Shown here in pieces: positions 1 through 6,402 of a stretch of DNA of 17,279 nucleotides. The position numbers were made by a program, and so were the translations under genes. How positions within the stretch are numbered: the stretch's first letter is position 1; every line of letters begins with the position of its first letter. Below the pieces are notes generated by a model. It was not told the DNA's origin. It saw only the letters and a program-made list of their open reading frames with translations, and did not search any database. This DNA comes from an uncultured Eubacteriales bacterium (GTDB taxonomy: Bacteria; Bacillota_A; Clostridia; Peptostreptococcales; Anaerovoracaceae): assembly GCA_902790885.1 (NCBI GenBank), contig CADATR010000022.1, positions 1 to 17,279 of the forward strand, given 5' to 3'.

Positions 1-1174
1 CCTTCACGCCGCTTCGCGCCTCAGCGTTCGCAGTGCGCGCGAACCTCATGCCCGGGTGCACCGTCGGATAGATCATCAGATCCGGATGCTCCTCCCGCAG
101 GCTGTCGAAGGCCGCCCTGTCGCCGCCCGGAATCCCGTCGGCGTATAGCCTTTTCACATTCATGCCGTGATCGAGAAGCAGCTTGGCAAGTCCGAGAGGC
201 CTCGGGCAGAATGTATAGTCGATGCTGACAGTAGTATCTCCGATCAGCTTTTTAGTCTCTTCGAGTTCTTTTTCGCACTCAGTCCTCAGCGCCGCGATCT
301 CTTCGCTGCTGCGGGCTTCGATGCCAAGCGCCTCTGCCAGTCCGGCGAATGTTTCGTCTATCTCGTCGTAGTCGAAGCTGAACTTCAGGGCATAGTGCCT
401 GCCGCCCAGTCTCCCGGACAGCATGTCGCCTCCCGGAGCCGCGTCCGGATTGTACGAGATATATACATCGCTTTCCGCCATCTGCTGGTACTCATCATAG
501 GTTTTGCACGAGGTGATCTCATGCACCTTCAGCCCCTCTTTCCTGAGGATCTTAATAAGATCGCTGTCCTCATCGGTCGGAAGATCGTTTCCTATGATAG
601 CGACAGCCCGCGGGTCCCTCTCCCTCTCATGCAGGAGCATGTAGAGACGCGACCTCATGAGCTGATCAGGCGTCAGGCCGCTCTTTCGCATGATAGGATT
701 CATGTAGCAGTCGGTGAAATCGATATCTGGGAAGCGCCTCCTCAGGGTGTCGTATATCATGTCGAGATCGACTCCCGTGAAATGATGCACGCAGCTTGTA
801 TATACAAGGACTGCAGGCGGGCGCTTCGGGAGCTTGCTGATTATATCCGACACTCCCTCGATGACGAGGTCTTCCATGTCTCCGTCGAGGAGGTTGTTCT
901 CACGGATCGCAACTGTGGAGAATCTGTCGGCAGTTCCCATCTCAGCAGCTGTCAGCACGACTCCGCGCAGGCAGCCCGCGGCGCACACGAAGATTTCGTG
1001 TGCCTCCGGGATAAGCATCCCGGTGTGGACTATGTTCCACGTGCCGCGGGCCGGAGATGAATACTCCAGCCCCGACCTGAACGGAGCCGGGAACGCCGCA
1101 TCCGCGATCCGCACATGAGGGATCTCATCAATGCTGAGTTTTTTATTCTGTTTTTCGTAAACTTTTTTTAGCAT
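1..1174 (-). CDS. Nitrogenase component 1-like protein (NifD/NifK family), 3' end off the window
   Basis: I translated this from the reverse strand; about 391 residues are visible before the left edge. It reads as an Oxidored_nitro (nitrogenase component 1) protein. The N-terminal third has Cys64 and Cys68 in FVCAAGC and Cys128 in VYTSCVHH, placed like the Cys residues that hold the P-cluster or the simpler 4Fe-4S cluster in NifD/BchN/CfbD relatives. Family members take electrons from a NifH-type iron protein to reduce a bound substrate, and the NifH-like gene is just upstream. The ATG at 1174 is the first start after an in-frame TAA; its Shine-Dalgarno (AGAAAG) is weak. No nif operon partners or FeMo-cofactor genes are visible, so dinitrogen fixation is unlikely. 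Whether it pairs with a second component 1 subunit or works as a homodimer cannot be seen. The family call is firm; the substrate is unknown. Confidence 0.88.
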   Translation of the reverse strand, partial: MLKKVYEKQNKKLSIDEIPHVRIADAAFPAPFRSGLEYSSPARGTWNIVHTGMLIPEAHEIFVCAAGCLRGVVLTAAEMGTADRFSTVAIRENNLLDGDMEDLVIEGVSDIISKLPKRPPAVLVYTSCVHHFTGVDLDMIYDTLRRRFPDIDFTDCYMNPIMRKSGLTPDQLMRSRLYMLLHERERDPRAVAIIGNDLPTDEDSDLIKILRKEGLKVHEITSCKTYDEYQQMAESDVYISYNPDAAPGGDMLSGRLGGRHYALKFSFDYDEIDETFAGLAEALGIEARSSEEIAALRTECEKELEETKKLIGDTTVSIDYTFCPRPLGLAKLLLDHGMNVKRLYADGIPGGDRAAFDSLREEHPDLMIYPTVHPGMRFARTANAEARSGVK

Positions 1175-1262
1175 CTTTCTGATTTTGTAATTTTATTACT
1201 ATCTTTGCATAATCGATCATTTATCCGAGCCGCATACTGATCGAAAAAAGGAGTTATTTATT

Positions 1263-1306
1263 TTTTTCTACATTTTTTTGAAAAAACGGACTTATATGTA
1301 GAAAAA
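1263..1306. repeat. Palindrome copy 1, arms TTTTTCTACAT / ATGTAGAAAAA
   Basis: Left arm 1263-1273 and right arm 1296-1306 are perfect 11-bp inverted repeats separated by 22 bp. The spacer itself contains six T, one G, then six A. Ten bases of the arm are shared with the dyad at 1461-1505. It lies about 90 bp upstream of the nifD-like start. It could be a paired operator or an mRNA hairpin in the leader; the sequence alone does not decide. Confidence 0.75.
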
Positions 1307-1460
1307 CCCACTCGCGATGTTCTGGTTTGTCTCCCGTCACCAGCCAAATTAGTTTAACATCGGACGAATCAGTCATTGTTGCGATAATCAGGCGCTACAT
1401 CTGATACAATCGTCTCGTTTCTTCAGATGAATTTATATACAGCCATCGTAATCGCATCTT

Positions 1461-1505
1461 ATTTTCTACATGAAATGCCTAAAAAGGCTCCCTCATGTAG
1501 AAAAT
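1461..1505. repeat. Palindrome copy 2, 13-bp perfect arms with a nested hairpin
   Basis: ATTTTCTACATGA (1461-1473) and its exact complement (1493-1505) flank a smaller hairpin GCCT-AAAA-AGGC at 1477-1488. The arm core TTTTCTACAT matches the dyad at 1263-1306. On the minus strand the element lies about 100 nt downstream of the nifH-like stop codon. It could act as a terminator-like or mRNA-stabilising hairpin, or as a DNA site for a dimeric regulator. It lacks a GC-rich stem followed by a clean U-run, so it is not a classic intrinsic terminator. Confidence 0.75.
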
Positions 1506-1515
1506 TTTTGAAAAG

Positions 1516-1591
1516 TCCTTTTCAGGATCGCTTTTCGGCAACTGACTCTTTTCAGGGTTGCCTTTTGCAGCCGACTCCTCACTCAAGTGAG
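1516..1591. repeat. Three closely packed short dyads after the nifH-like gene
   Basis: Dyads are seen at 1516-1527 (TCCT-TTTC-AGGA; on the minus strand the loop reads GAAA, a GNRA tetraloop), at 1537-1562 (GGCAAC / GTTGCC outer stem with CTGA / TCAG inside) and at 1578-1591 (CTCACT-CA-AGTGAG). The hexamer CTTTTC recurs at 1518, 1531 and 1548, followed by CTTTTG at 1562, so the stretch also looks like a degenerate short repeat. Together with the palindrome at 1461-1505 it forms four consecutive structures directly behind the nifH-like stop. Confidence 0.6.
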
Positions 1592-1601
1592 CCGCATTTT
1601 G

Positions 1602-2357
1602 TTAATTTTTGCAGATTTCCAGGAGCGTCTTCGCCAGCCTGCGGTATTCGCCTGCCATCTCGCTGTCAGGGAAGGCCTCGATAACAGTCTTGCCCAGATC
1701 TTCCGCGTCGGTGACCGTCTCGCTCCTGCTCAGCTCGCCTATCACTTCCGATCCGATGTCGGAGGCGAGCTCAGCGACCTTCGCGTCCTCATCGCGGACG
1801 TTCCTGCGGTTCAGGATGATGCCGCCCAGAGTCGCGTAGCCCCTGTCCCTGAATCCGTCGAGCGCGAGCGCTATGTTCGCGGCGGCGTGGATTGCCATGT
1901 TCTCGCCCGAGGTTATCACAAACACCTTGTCGGCATAGCCGCCGCGCATCGGCATCGAGAAGCCGCCGCAGACGACATCGCCCAGAACATCGTAGATGAC
2001 CACATCAGGCTTGAAGGTCTCATAGGCACCCTTCTCCTTCAGCTTGTCGAGAGCCGCGATTATTCCGCGCCCCGCGCAGCCCAGACCAGGAGTAGGTCCG
2101 CCGGCTTCGACGCAGATGACTCCGCCGTAGCCTTCCTTTACCATGTCCTGCAGATCGAAGGCATTCTTGCGCTCTCTCACGAGGTCGAGCACCGTCGTCA
2201 TCTCGCCCTGTCCGTGCAGGCTCGAAGTCGAATCCGCCTTTGGGTCGCAGCCGATCTGCATCACTTTGTATCCCATATCCGCGAGCGCGGCTGACACGTT
2301 CGACACTGTGGTCGACTTGCCGATCCCGCCCTTTCCGTAAACTGCTATTTTGATCAT
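1602..2357 (-). CDS. NifH-like iron protein (nitrogenase reductase family), 251 aa
   Basis: This is an ATP-dependent reductase of the NifH/BchL/CfbC family. Such proteins are homodimers with one 4Fe-4S cluster between subunits and pass low-potential electrons to a component 1 protein. Seen here: the Walker A loop GKGGIGKST (residues 8-16); the switch I-type segment GCDPKADST (36-44); both cluster cysteines, Cys94 in GLGCAGRG and Cys130 in [11 protein letters not shown]; and Arg97, at the place where NifH can be ADP-ribosylated. At 251 residues it is shorter than typical NifH (about 275-295). The ATG at 2357 follows an AAAGGAAA site. It lies between the ABC ATPase and the component 1-like gene, so its partner is almost certainly the latter. 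It is not called nifH because the nif genes needed for nitrogen fixation are not in view. Confidence 0.95.
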   Translation of the reverse strand: MIKIAVYGKGGIGKSTTVSNVSAALADMGYKVMQIGCDPKADSTSSLHGQGEMTTVLDLVRERKNAFDLQDMVKEGYGGVICVEAGGPTPGLGCAGRGIIAALDKLKEKGAYETFKPDVVIYDVLGDVVCGGFSMPMRGGYADKVFVITSGENMAIHAAANIALALDGFRDRGYATLGGIILNRRNVRDEDAKVAELASDIGSEVIGELSRSETVTDAEDLGKTVIEAFPDSEMAGEYRRLAKTLLEICKN

Positions 2358-2403
2358 TTATGTTTCCTTTCTTTCAGCAGAGAGCCCTGGTGCTGTCTGC
2401 GCC

Positions 2404-2499
2404 CGGGTGCATGCCTGGTGTGTCTGTGTCCGGACGCACGCACGTTATGTCTGTTTCCGGGTGCACGCCTGGCGTGTTTGCACCTGGTTGCACGCAGCG
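2404..2499. repeat. 27-bp imperfect tandem repeat, about 3.6 copies
   Basis: Units begin at 2404, 2431, 2458 and 2485; the last is partial. Each starts CGG or TGG followed by a TGCACGC-like core, and they differ at several positions. The third unit can also fold on itself (CACGCC-T-GGCGTG). Because the unit length is a multiple of three, the plus strand reads as four similar nonapeptides of the form VC-x-R-x-HA, but nothing else supports a gene there. The array fills most of the 147-bp gap between the ATPase stop (2505) and the nifH-like start (2357), so it would lie in the leader of the nifH-like message. Confidence 0.8.
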
Positions 2500-2504
2500 C
2501 AGCC

Positions 2505-3626
2505 TTACTCATACGTAGTCTTTACGCTGATATCCGGTATGAGGCTCAGTCTGTGCGAAAGCGCTTCGATCTCAGACTCTGGCCCCTCGAGCATGACGCT
2601 GATGATGTATTTTTCCGACCTCCTGTGCGGAAGCCCCATCCTGCCTATGAGCAGGTGATTGTATTCCCTGAACGCTTTATTTATTAGGTCTGCCCTCTCG
2701 TTGCTCCGCATTATGACGGTCACGGAGGCAAGTATAGCATCATCCTTCTTCTCTGCTTTCTCAGGAGCAGCCGCGGCCGCACCGCTGGCTGTTTCCGTTT
2801 CGCCCGCTACCCTTACGGCCACAACATTCTTCATTATACTGCGCGGCGTCTCCACCTCGCCTATAAGGGCGTCGACCCCGAAGGCCCGCCTGATGTTCTC
2901 CTCAGTCACCACGCTTGTGGTATCCCCGAATATGCTCCTTCCGTCTTTTGAGAGCATCAGCGCCTTACCTGCCCTCTGCAGGGCGTGAGCCGGATAGTGC
3001 GTATTGAATATGCACGCGACTCCCTCCGCAGCCAGAGCCGTCATCGTATCGAGCACGATAAGCTGGTTTTTGAAGTCGAGGTTCGACTCCGGCTCGTCGA
3101 GCACCAGTATCTCAGGCTCGGCCGCCATCGCGCGCGCTATCAGCACCATCTGGAGCTCTCCGCCGCTTATGGCATAGCACGGCTTGTCGGCGAGATGCCG
3201 TATCCCGAGTCTGTCCATCACGGTTTCGGCGACCTGCATGTCTTCCGCTGAAGGAGCTGAGAATGCTCCGATGCGGCTGCTTCGTCCGAGAAGCACCGTC
3301 TGAAAGGCCGTGTATGACACCGCGGCCGATCTGGCCTGAGGCACATACGCCATCTGCCGCCAGAGCCTGGATGCGGGGATGCCTCGTATGTCTTCGCCGT
3401 CAAGCAGGCTGCGCCCGCCCTGCCAGTGAAGCATGTCCATCATGCAGCGCAGGAGAGTCGTTTTGCCTGCACCGTTAGGCCCCAGTATGGCGAGTATCTC
3501 GCCCGGCCCGACTTCTATATTTATATCTTTCAGTATCTGCGGGCCGTTCTTATACGCGAAGCTTCCGTTCTCTATCCTGAGAAGAGCACCGCCGGAGCGC
3601 GCACCGTTTTTCAATGCTTCGCTCAT
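2505..3626 (-). CDS. ABC transporter ATPase with C-terminal TM1266/ACT-like regulatory domain, 373 aa
   Basis: Residues 15-265 are an ATP-binding subunit of the iron-siderophore/B12 class (FecE/FhuC/BtuD type): Walker A GPNGAGKTT (49-57), signature SGGEL (154-158), Walker B ILVLDE (173-178) and H-loop His210. An Ala/Glu-rich linker (about 272-297) leads to a domain at 298-373 that aligns without gaps with the free 81-aa protein encoded at 4838-5083, sharing EY-x4-IGRMG(I/L)P-x7-IIS. That domain is the TM1266 family, an ACT/NikR-C-like fold annotated as a putative regulator of the iron-only hydrogenase system. Usual FecE-type ATPases are about 250-270 aa, so the extra domain is real. The ATG overlaps the permease stop (ATGA), showing translational coupling. 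By analogy with MetN's C-terminal domain it may gate transport by ligand binding (inference). Confidence 0.93.
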   Translation of the reverse strand: MSEALKNGARSGGALLRIENGSFAYKNGPQILKDINIEVGPGEILAILGPNGAGKTTLLRCMMDMLHWQGGRSLLDGEDIRGIPASRLWRQMAYVPQARSAAVSYTAFQTVLLGRSSRIGAFSAPSAEDMQVAETVMDRLGIRHLADKPCYAISGGELQMVLIARAMAAEPEILVLDEPESNLDFKNQLIVLDTMTALAAEGVACIFNTHYPAHALQRAGKALMLSKDGRSIFGDTTSVVTEENIRRAFGVDALIGEVETPRSIMKNVVAVRVAGETETASGAAAAAPEKAEKKDDAILASVTVIMRSNERADLINKAFREYNHLLIGRMGLPHRRSEKYIISVMLEGPESEIEALSHRLSLIPDISVKTTYE

Positions 3627-4645
3627 ATCCTCCAGCCTCCGCTTCTTCTCATCAGAACTATAAAGAACGGCGCGCCTATCATGGCCGTCAGTATCGATAC
3701 CGGTATCTCAGCAGCGGATATGCTGCGCGCCAGTGTATCTACGATTATCATGAACACGGCTCCGAAGCTCACGGAGGCCGGCACTATCGAAAGATGGTTG
3801 TTGCCGAAGAGCATGCGGCACATGTGAGGTATAAGGAGCCCCACCCAGCCTACCTGTCCGCACATCGACACGCACGAGGCAGTGACGGCGGTCGCGGCCA
3901 CGACGGTGACCCCTCTGAGCAGGCGGATGTTCACACCCGACGCCCTGGCTTCATCATCTGAAAGAGGCAGAAGGTTCATGCGCCATCTTATGAGCATGAA
4001 CACCAGCACTCCCGCTATGATGACCGGTGCTCCGAGAGAGAGCGTGCGGTAGTTGGCCTTGTCGAGGCCGCCCATCAGCCAGTATGTGATCGCCGGCAGC
4101 TGTGACTCCGCGTCGGCGGCAAATTTTACAAAGGATATGAGCGCAGAGAATAGCGATCCTATCATTATGCCCGAGAGCACTATGTAGCTGAGGCCGCCTC
4201 TGTCCTTGCCCGAGCCCGCCAGCCATGTAAGCATAACTGCCGCGCCTCCCATCGCGAGGCCCATCAGCTGAATTCCGATCAGATCGAATCCGAGCAGTAT
4301 GCCGAGGGCAGCGCCAAAGGCCGCGCCGCTTGCGACACCGAGCGTGTCAGGCGTAGCGAGCGGGTTCGCAAAAAGGCTCTGGAACGCGCAGCCCGAGACC
4401 GACAGTCCCGCTCCTACGAGCACCGCCAGTATTATGCGCGGCAGCCTCAGCTGCAGCACGGTCTTCTCTACCAGCCCGCTCGATACATGCTTCCCGGCCA
4501 GCGCGGCGCGAAGCACGTCAAGCACCTCGCCCGGCGAGATGGACATGCGTCCTATCCCGAGGGCGATCAGGGCTGCGGCAAACGGCAGCACAATAAGTAT
4601 TGCGATCCATGCGGCTCCAAGCCTTCCGTCTCTTCTGAGGCTCAT
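3623..4645 (-). CDS. FecCD/BtuC-family ABC permease, 340 aa
   Basis: This is the membrane subunit of an importer for iron chelates, haem or corrinoids. The family normally has 10 helices and works as a dimer with an ATPase and a surface binding lipoprotein. Seen here are hydrophobic helices throughout and the family signatures LRLPR (about 67-71), FANPLATPDTLG, GQVGWVGLLIPHMCR near residue 265, and the C-terminal run with PVSILTAMIGAPFF. Length matches the family. It overlaps the ATPase start by four bases, so the two subunits are made together. No substrate-binding lipoprotein is visible in this window; it may lie beyond the left edge. The start at 4645 has an AAGGA about 11 nt upstream. The substrate cannot be read from the permease; a metal chelate or corrinoid-like compound is the family norm. 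Confidence 0.95.
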   Translation of the reverse strand: MSLRRDGRLGAAWIAILIVLPFAAALIALGIGRMSISPGEVLDVLRAALAGKHVSSGLVEKTVLQLRLPRIILAVLVGAGLSVSGCAFQSLFANPLATPDTLGVASGAAFGAALGILLGFDLIGIQLMGLAMGGAAVMLTWLAGSGKDRGGLSYIVLSGIMIGSLFSALISFVKFAADAESQLPAITYWLMGGLDKANYRTLSLGAPVIIAGVLVFMLIRWRMNLLPLSDDEARASGVNIRLLRGVTVVAATAVTASCVSMCGQVGWVGLLIPHMCRMLFGNNHLSIVPASVSFGAVFMIIVDTLARSISAAEIPVSILTAMIGAPFFIVLMRRSGGWRI

Positions 4646-4715
4646 CTGCTTGTTTTTCCTTTTTTCTTTGTTGTACGGCGGCTCCCTGCCAAATCAAAAC
4701 AGCCCCGCTCCGTGT

Positions 4716-4792
4716 GAAGCAAGGCTGCGTAAATCATATCAAGCGAACGCAAATAAGCGTCCTGTTAAACGATCAGCGTCGCATCTTGCTTC
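4716..4792. repeat. Inverted repeat in the leader of the permease gene
   Basis: GAAGCAAGGCTGCG (4716-4729) pairs with CGCATCTTGCTTC (4780-4792), with a small internal mismatch and bulge. A second hairpin, ACGC-AAATAA-GCGT, sits inside at 4747-4760. The element occupies the centre of a 192-bp gap between the TM1266-type gene and the permease. It could be a folded leader RNA or a palindromic insertion. I matched it to no riboswitch class. Confidence 0.55.
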
Positions 4793-4837
4793 GGCCTCAA
4801 GCCCTCTTCATGGGATTTCGGCTTCAGGAGGATGTCT

Positions 4838-5083
4838 CTAGACTTTGGCGTAGGCCACCTTGGCATTGATGCCGTCGAGGCGTCCGAGCGCTCCGGTGAG
4901 TGAGTTTATCTTATCCATCGGGGCGTCAATGGCTATGCTGATGATGCTGATCCCCTTTTCCTTATACGGGATCCCCATGCGTCCGATTATATATGCGGAG
5001 TATTCATGGAGAAGATCGTTCAGCATTTCCACACGGTCGGCCTGCGTGACAATAATGCTTATCACGGCGACTCTTGTATCCAT
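4838..5083 (-). CDS. Stand-alone TM1266-family ACT-like domain protein, 81 aa
   Basis: This small protein has alternating beta and alpha segments and the core EYSAYIIGRMGIP (residues 27-39) followed by SIISIAID. It matches the family annotated as iron-only hydrogenase system putative regulator (TM1266), which resembles the C-terminal ligand-binding domain of NikR but has no DNA-binding ribbon here. The start is the ATG at 5083, with AGGAG seven bases upstream; longer readings begin inside the promoter. The equivalent domain is fused to the ATPase two genes downstream, so both probably sense the same signal. The NikR nickel ligands (three His and one Cys) are not evident, so metal binding is not claimed. 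A promoter immediately upstream suggests it opens its own transcription unit. Confidence 0.88.
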   Translation of the reverse strand: MDTRVAVISIIVTQADRVEMLNDLLHEYSAYIIGRMGIPYKEKGISIISIAIDAPMDKINSLTGALGRLDGINAKVAYAKV

Positions 5084-5114
5084 TGTTGATCTCCTGTTTT
5101 TCAGTTGTATCGTG

Positions 5115-5143
5115 ATTGTACCACACGGTCCGCCGCGCGGCAA
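5115..5143 (-). promoter_or_regulatory. Promoter for the TM1266-type/permease/ATPase unit, overlapping a palindrome
   Basis: On the minus strand the -35 is TTGCCG (5138-5143) and the -10 is TACAAT (5115-5120), 17 bp apart, with an extended TGG before the -10. The -35 begins directly after the MFS stop codon. GCCGCGCGGC (5132-5141), a perfect 10-bp palindrome, overlaps the -35 and spacer and could be an operator. The start codon is about 30 bp downstream. Confidence 0.6.
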
Positions 5144-6388
5144 TCACCTGTGGGCTTTAACCTTGCCGATGGTCGTGATCACAACAGCGGCTCCGGCAGC
5201 CGTCACTGCCAGCGAAACGAAGGCAAGTGCCTTTGCCCCCGAGGCATCCAGTATCCAGCCACCCGTGAAGCTCGCCGCGATGGTTGAGAGCACTATCATC
5301 ATCGTGAAGAGCGCCTGCCCCTTGATAGCCTCTCCCGGACTCATTATCTCATTGATGTAGTACACCATTCCCGGCATCATGAGAGCGAAAGCGACCAGCT
5401 GAAAGAACTGCGCCGCGAAGAGCAGCGTCACCGACCCCGCGATCCAGCAAATGGCTATCTTCGCCGTGAACCCTACCGAGGCCAGCCTTATGAGCGTCAC
5501 GCTCGAAAAATGTCTGCGTATCCTGTCGTAGAACAGCATCGTAGGTATCTCGAGCAGAGCCATCAGCGAGAGTATCCTGCCCACCTGCTCCGTGGTGCCG
5601 CCCACGTTGTCCGCTATCTGCGCCATGTAATTCGTCAGCACCGCATTGCTGAAGAACAGTCCCGCGACTCCCAGATTCATGATGAAGAAATACTTGTTGC
5701 GGGCAATGAATTCCTTCAGGTCTATCCTTTCGTCATCATGATCCGCGGCGCTCTCACTCTCCGCGTTCGCGCTTTCTGCAAGTGCTGCAGTTTTTTTCTC
5801 TGCCGTTTCGCGGGTCATCATCAGAAAAGTGTTTTTTGTGAGGAGCAGGAGCGCTATAAGCAGCAGGCATGCCGCCTCGGCGCTTACAGGCAGCACCATC
5901 ACGCCCCTTTTCTCGACGAGAGTCCCGATCACGGCGACTATTGCCGAGAAGCCGAGCGAGCCTCCCGCGCGGCCTATGCCGAAGCTCACATCGATACCGC
6001 TTTTGCTGAGCCTGAATGCCAGCGAATTGAGTCCCGGCTGCAGCAGGGCATGCACGGCCAGTATGAGCACTATGGCAGCGGCCAGCATGAAGCTCCCGCC
6101 CGCAAAGATAAAGTATCCGGCGCCGATCAGCATCATTGCCAGAGTCATGTATACAGAGCTGTCGATCAGCTTTATTCCCCTGGCCCTGTCCATGCGGTCA
6201 GCGATAAAAGGCTGCATCACAAATGCCAGCAGATTGGCAGCTGCCAGCGTCATTCCTATATGCATGTTGTCGTAGCCTTTCGCGAGCATAAAAACCGAGG
6301 CAAAACTGCCGATGATCCCGTAGACCATCCAGTATGCCCCGAAAGTTGTCGCGTATTCGGCATTAAGTATGAAAGATCTCAAGTCCAC
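5144..6388 (-). CDS. MFS transporter, LacY/MFS_1-like type, 414 aa
   Basis: This is a major facilitator protein with two hydrophobic halves, compatible with 12 membrane helices. They are separated by a long hydrophilic loop rich in Ala, Glu and Asp (about 197-226), as usual between helices 6 and 7. The segment FGIGRAGGSLGFS in the first half resembles helix 5 of the LacY-like subgroup. The start is a GTG at 6388, 14 bases after the stop of the hydrolase-like gene, with GAGGGAGA upstream. It is tightly coupled to the two genes before it. It may export a product or take up a small organic substrate for the cluster; direction and ligand cannot be told from the sequence. Confidence 0.88.
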   Translation of the reverse strand: MDLRSFILNAEYATTFGAYWMVYGIIGSFASVFMLAKGYDNMHIGMTLAAANLLAFVMQPFIADRMDRARGIKLIDSSVYMTLAMMLIGAGYFIFAGGSFMLAAAIVLILAVHALLQPGLNSLAFRLSKSGIDVSFGIGRAGGSLGFSAIVAVIGTLVEKRGVMVLPVSAEAACLLLIALLLLTKNTFLMMTRETAEKKTAALAESANAESESAADHDDERIDLKEFIARNKYFFIMNLGVAGLFFSNAVLTNYMAQIADNVGGTTEQVGRILSLMALLEIPTMLFYDRIRRHFSSVTLIRLASVGFTAKIAICWIAGSVTLLFAAQFFQLVAFALMMPGMVYYINEIMSPGEAIKGQALFTMMIVLSTIAASFTGGWILDASGAKALAFVSLAVTAAGAAVVITTIGKVKAHR

Positions 6389-6402
6389 AATTCTCCCTCA
6401 GA

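Larger units (their letters stand above)
1175..1601. other. 427-bp structured spacer between the nifH-like and nifD-like genes
   Basis: No convincing gene lies here. The stretch is AT-rich and dominated by dyad symmetries, listed separately: two long palindromes sharing the arm TTTTCTACAT, and three shorter hairpins packed against the nifH-like stop codon. The hexamer CTACAT or its complement occurs five times in about 240 bp. I found no tRNA and no riboswitch consensus that I know. Candidate minus-strand promoters are weak (for example TTGTAT and TATCGC about 17 bp apart near 1390-1415) and I do not call one. The gap is unusually long for two genes expected to work as one enzyme, which suggests separate control or processing of the nifD-like mRNA. 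Confidence 0.6.

Noticed and set aside
167..1060. 297-codon open frame on the plus strand
   Set aside because: It lies antisense to the component 1-like gene, which has clear family motifs; the plus reading has no recognisable motif or ribosome-binding site.
1461..1505. Intrinsic terminator of the nifH-like gene
   Set aside because: The stem is AT-rich, and on the minus strand the stem is followed by AAGATGC rather than a T-run.
1..2357. True nitrogenase (nifHD) or F430/chlorophyll reductase genes
   Set aside because: No nifE/N/B, bch or other cfb genes are visible. The iron protein is short and the neighbours are transport and HypB genes. The family is right but a specific pathway cannot be supported.
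2404..2499. Possible CRISPR array
   Set aside because: The 27-bp units are contiguous and degenerate, with no unique spacers and no cas genes.
2350..2658. Plus-strand frame with four Cys/His nonapeptide repeats (VC-x-R-x-HA)
   Set aside because: The peptide repeat is a by-product of the 27-bp DNA repeat. The frame begins inside the nifH-like start region and runs antisense into the ATPase, with no supporting start signal.
4646..4837. Cobalamin riboswitch before the FecCD-type permease
   Set aside because: I looked for the conserved B12-box-like core on the minus strand and did not find it; only generic inverted repeats are present.
4838..5083. Nickel-responsive NikR regulator
   Set aside because: There is no ribbon-helix-helix DNA-binding part, and the His/Cys nickel ligands of NikR are not evident; only the ACT-like domain family matches.
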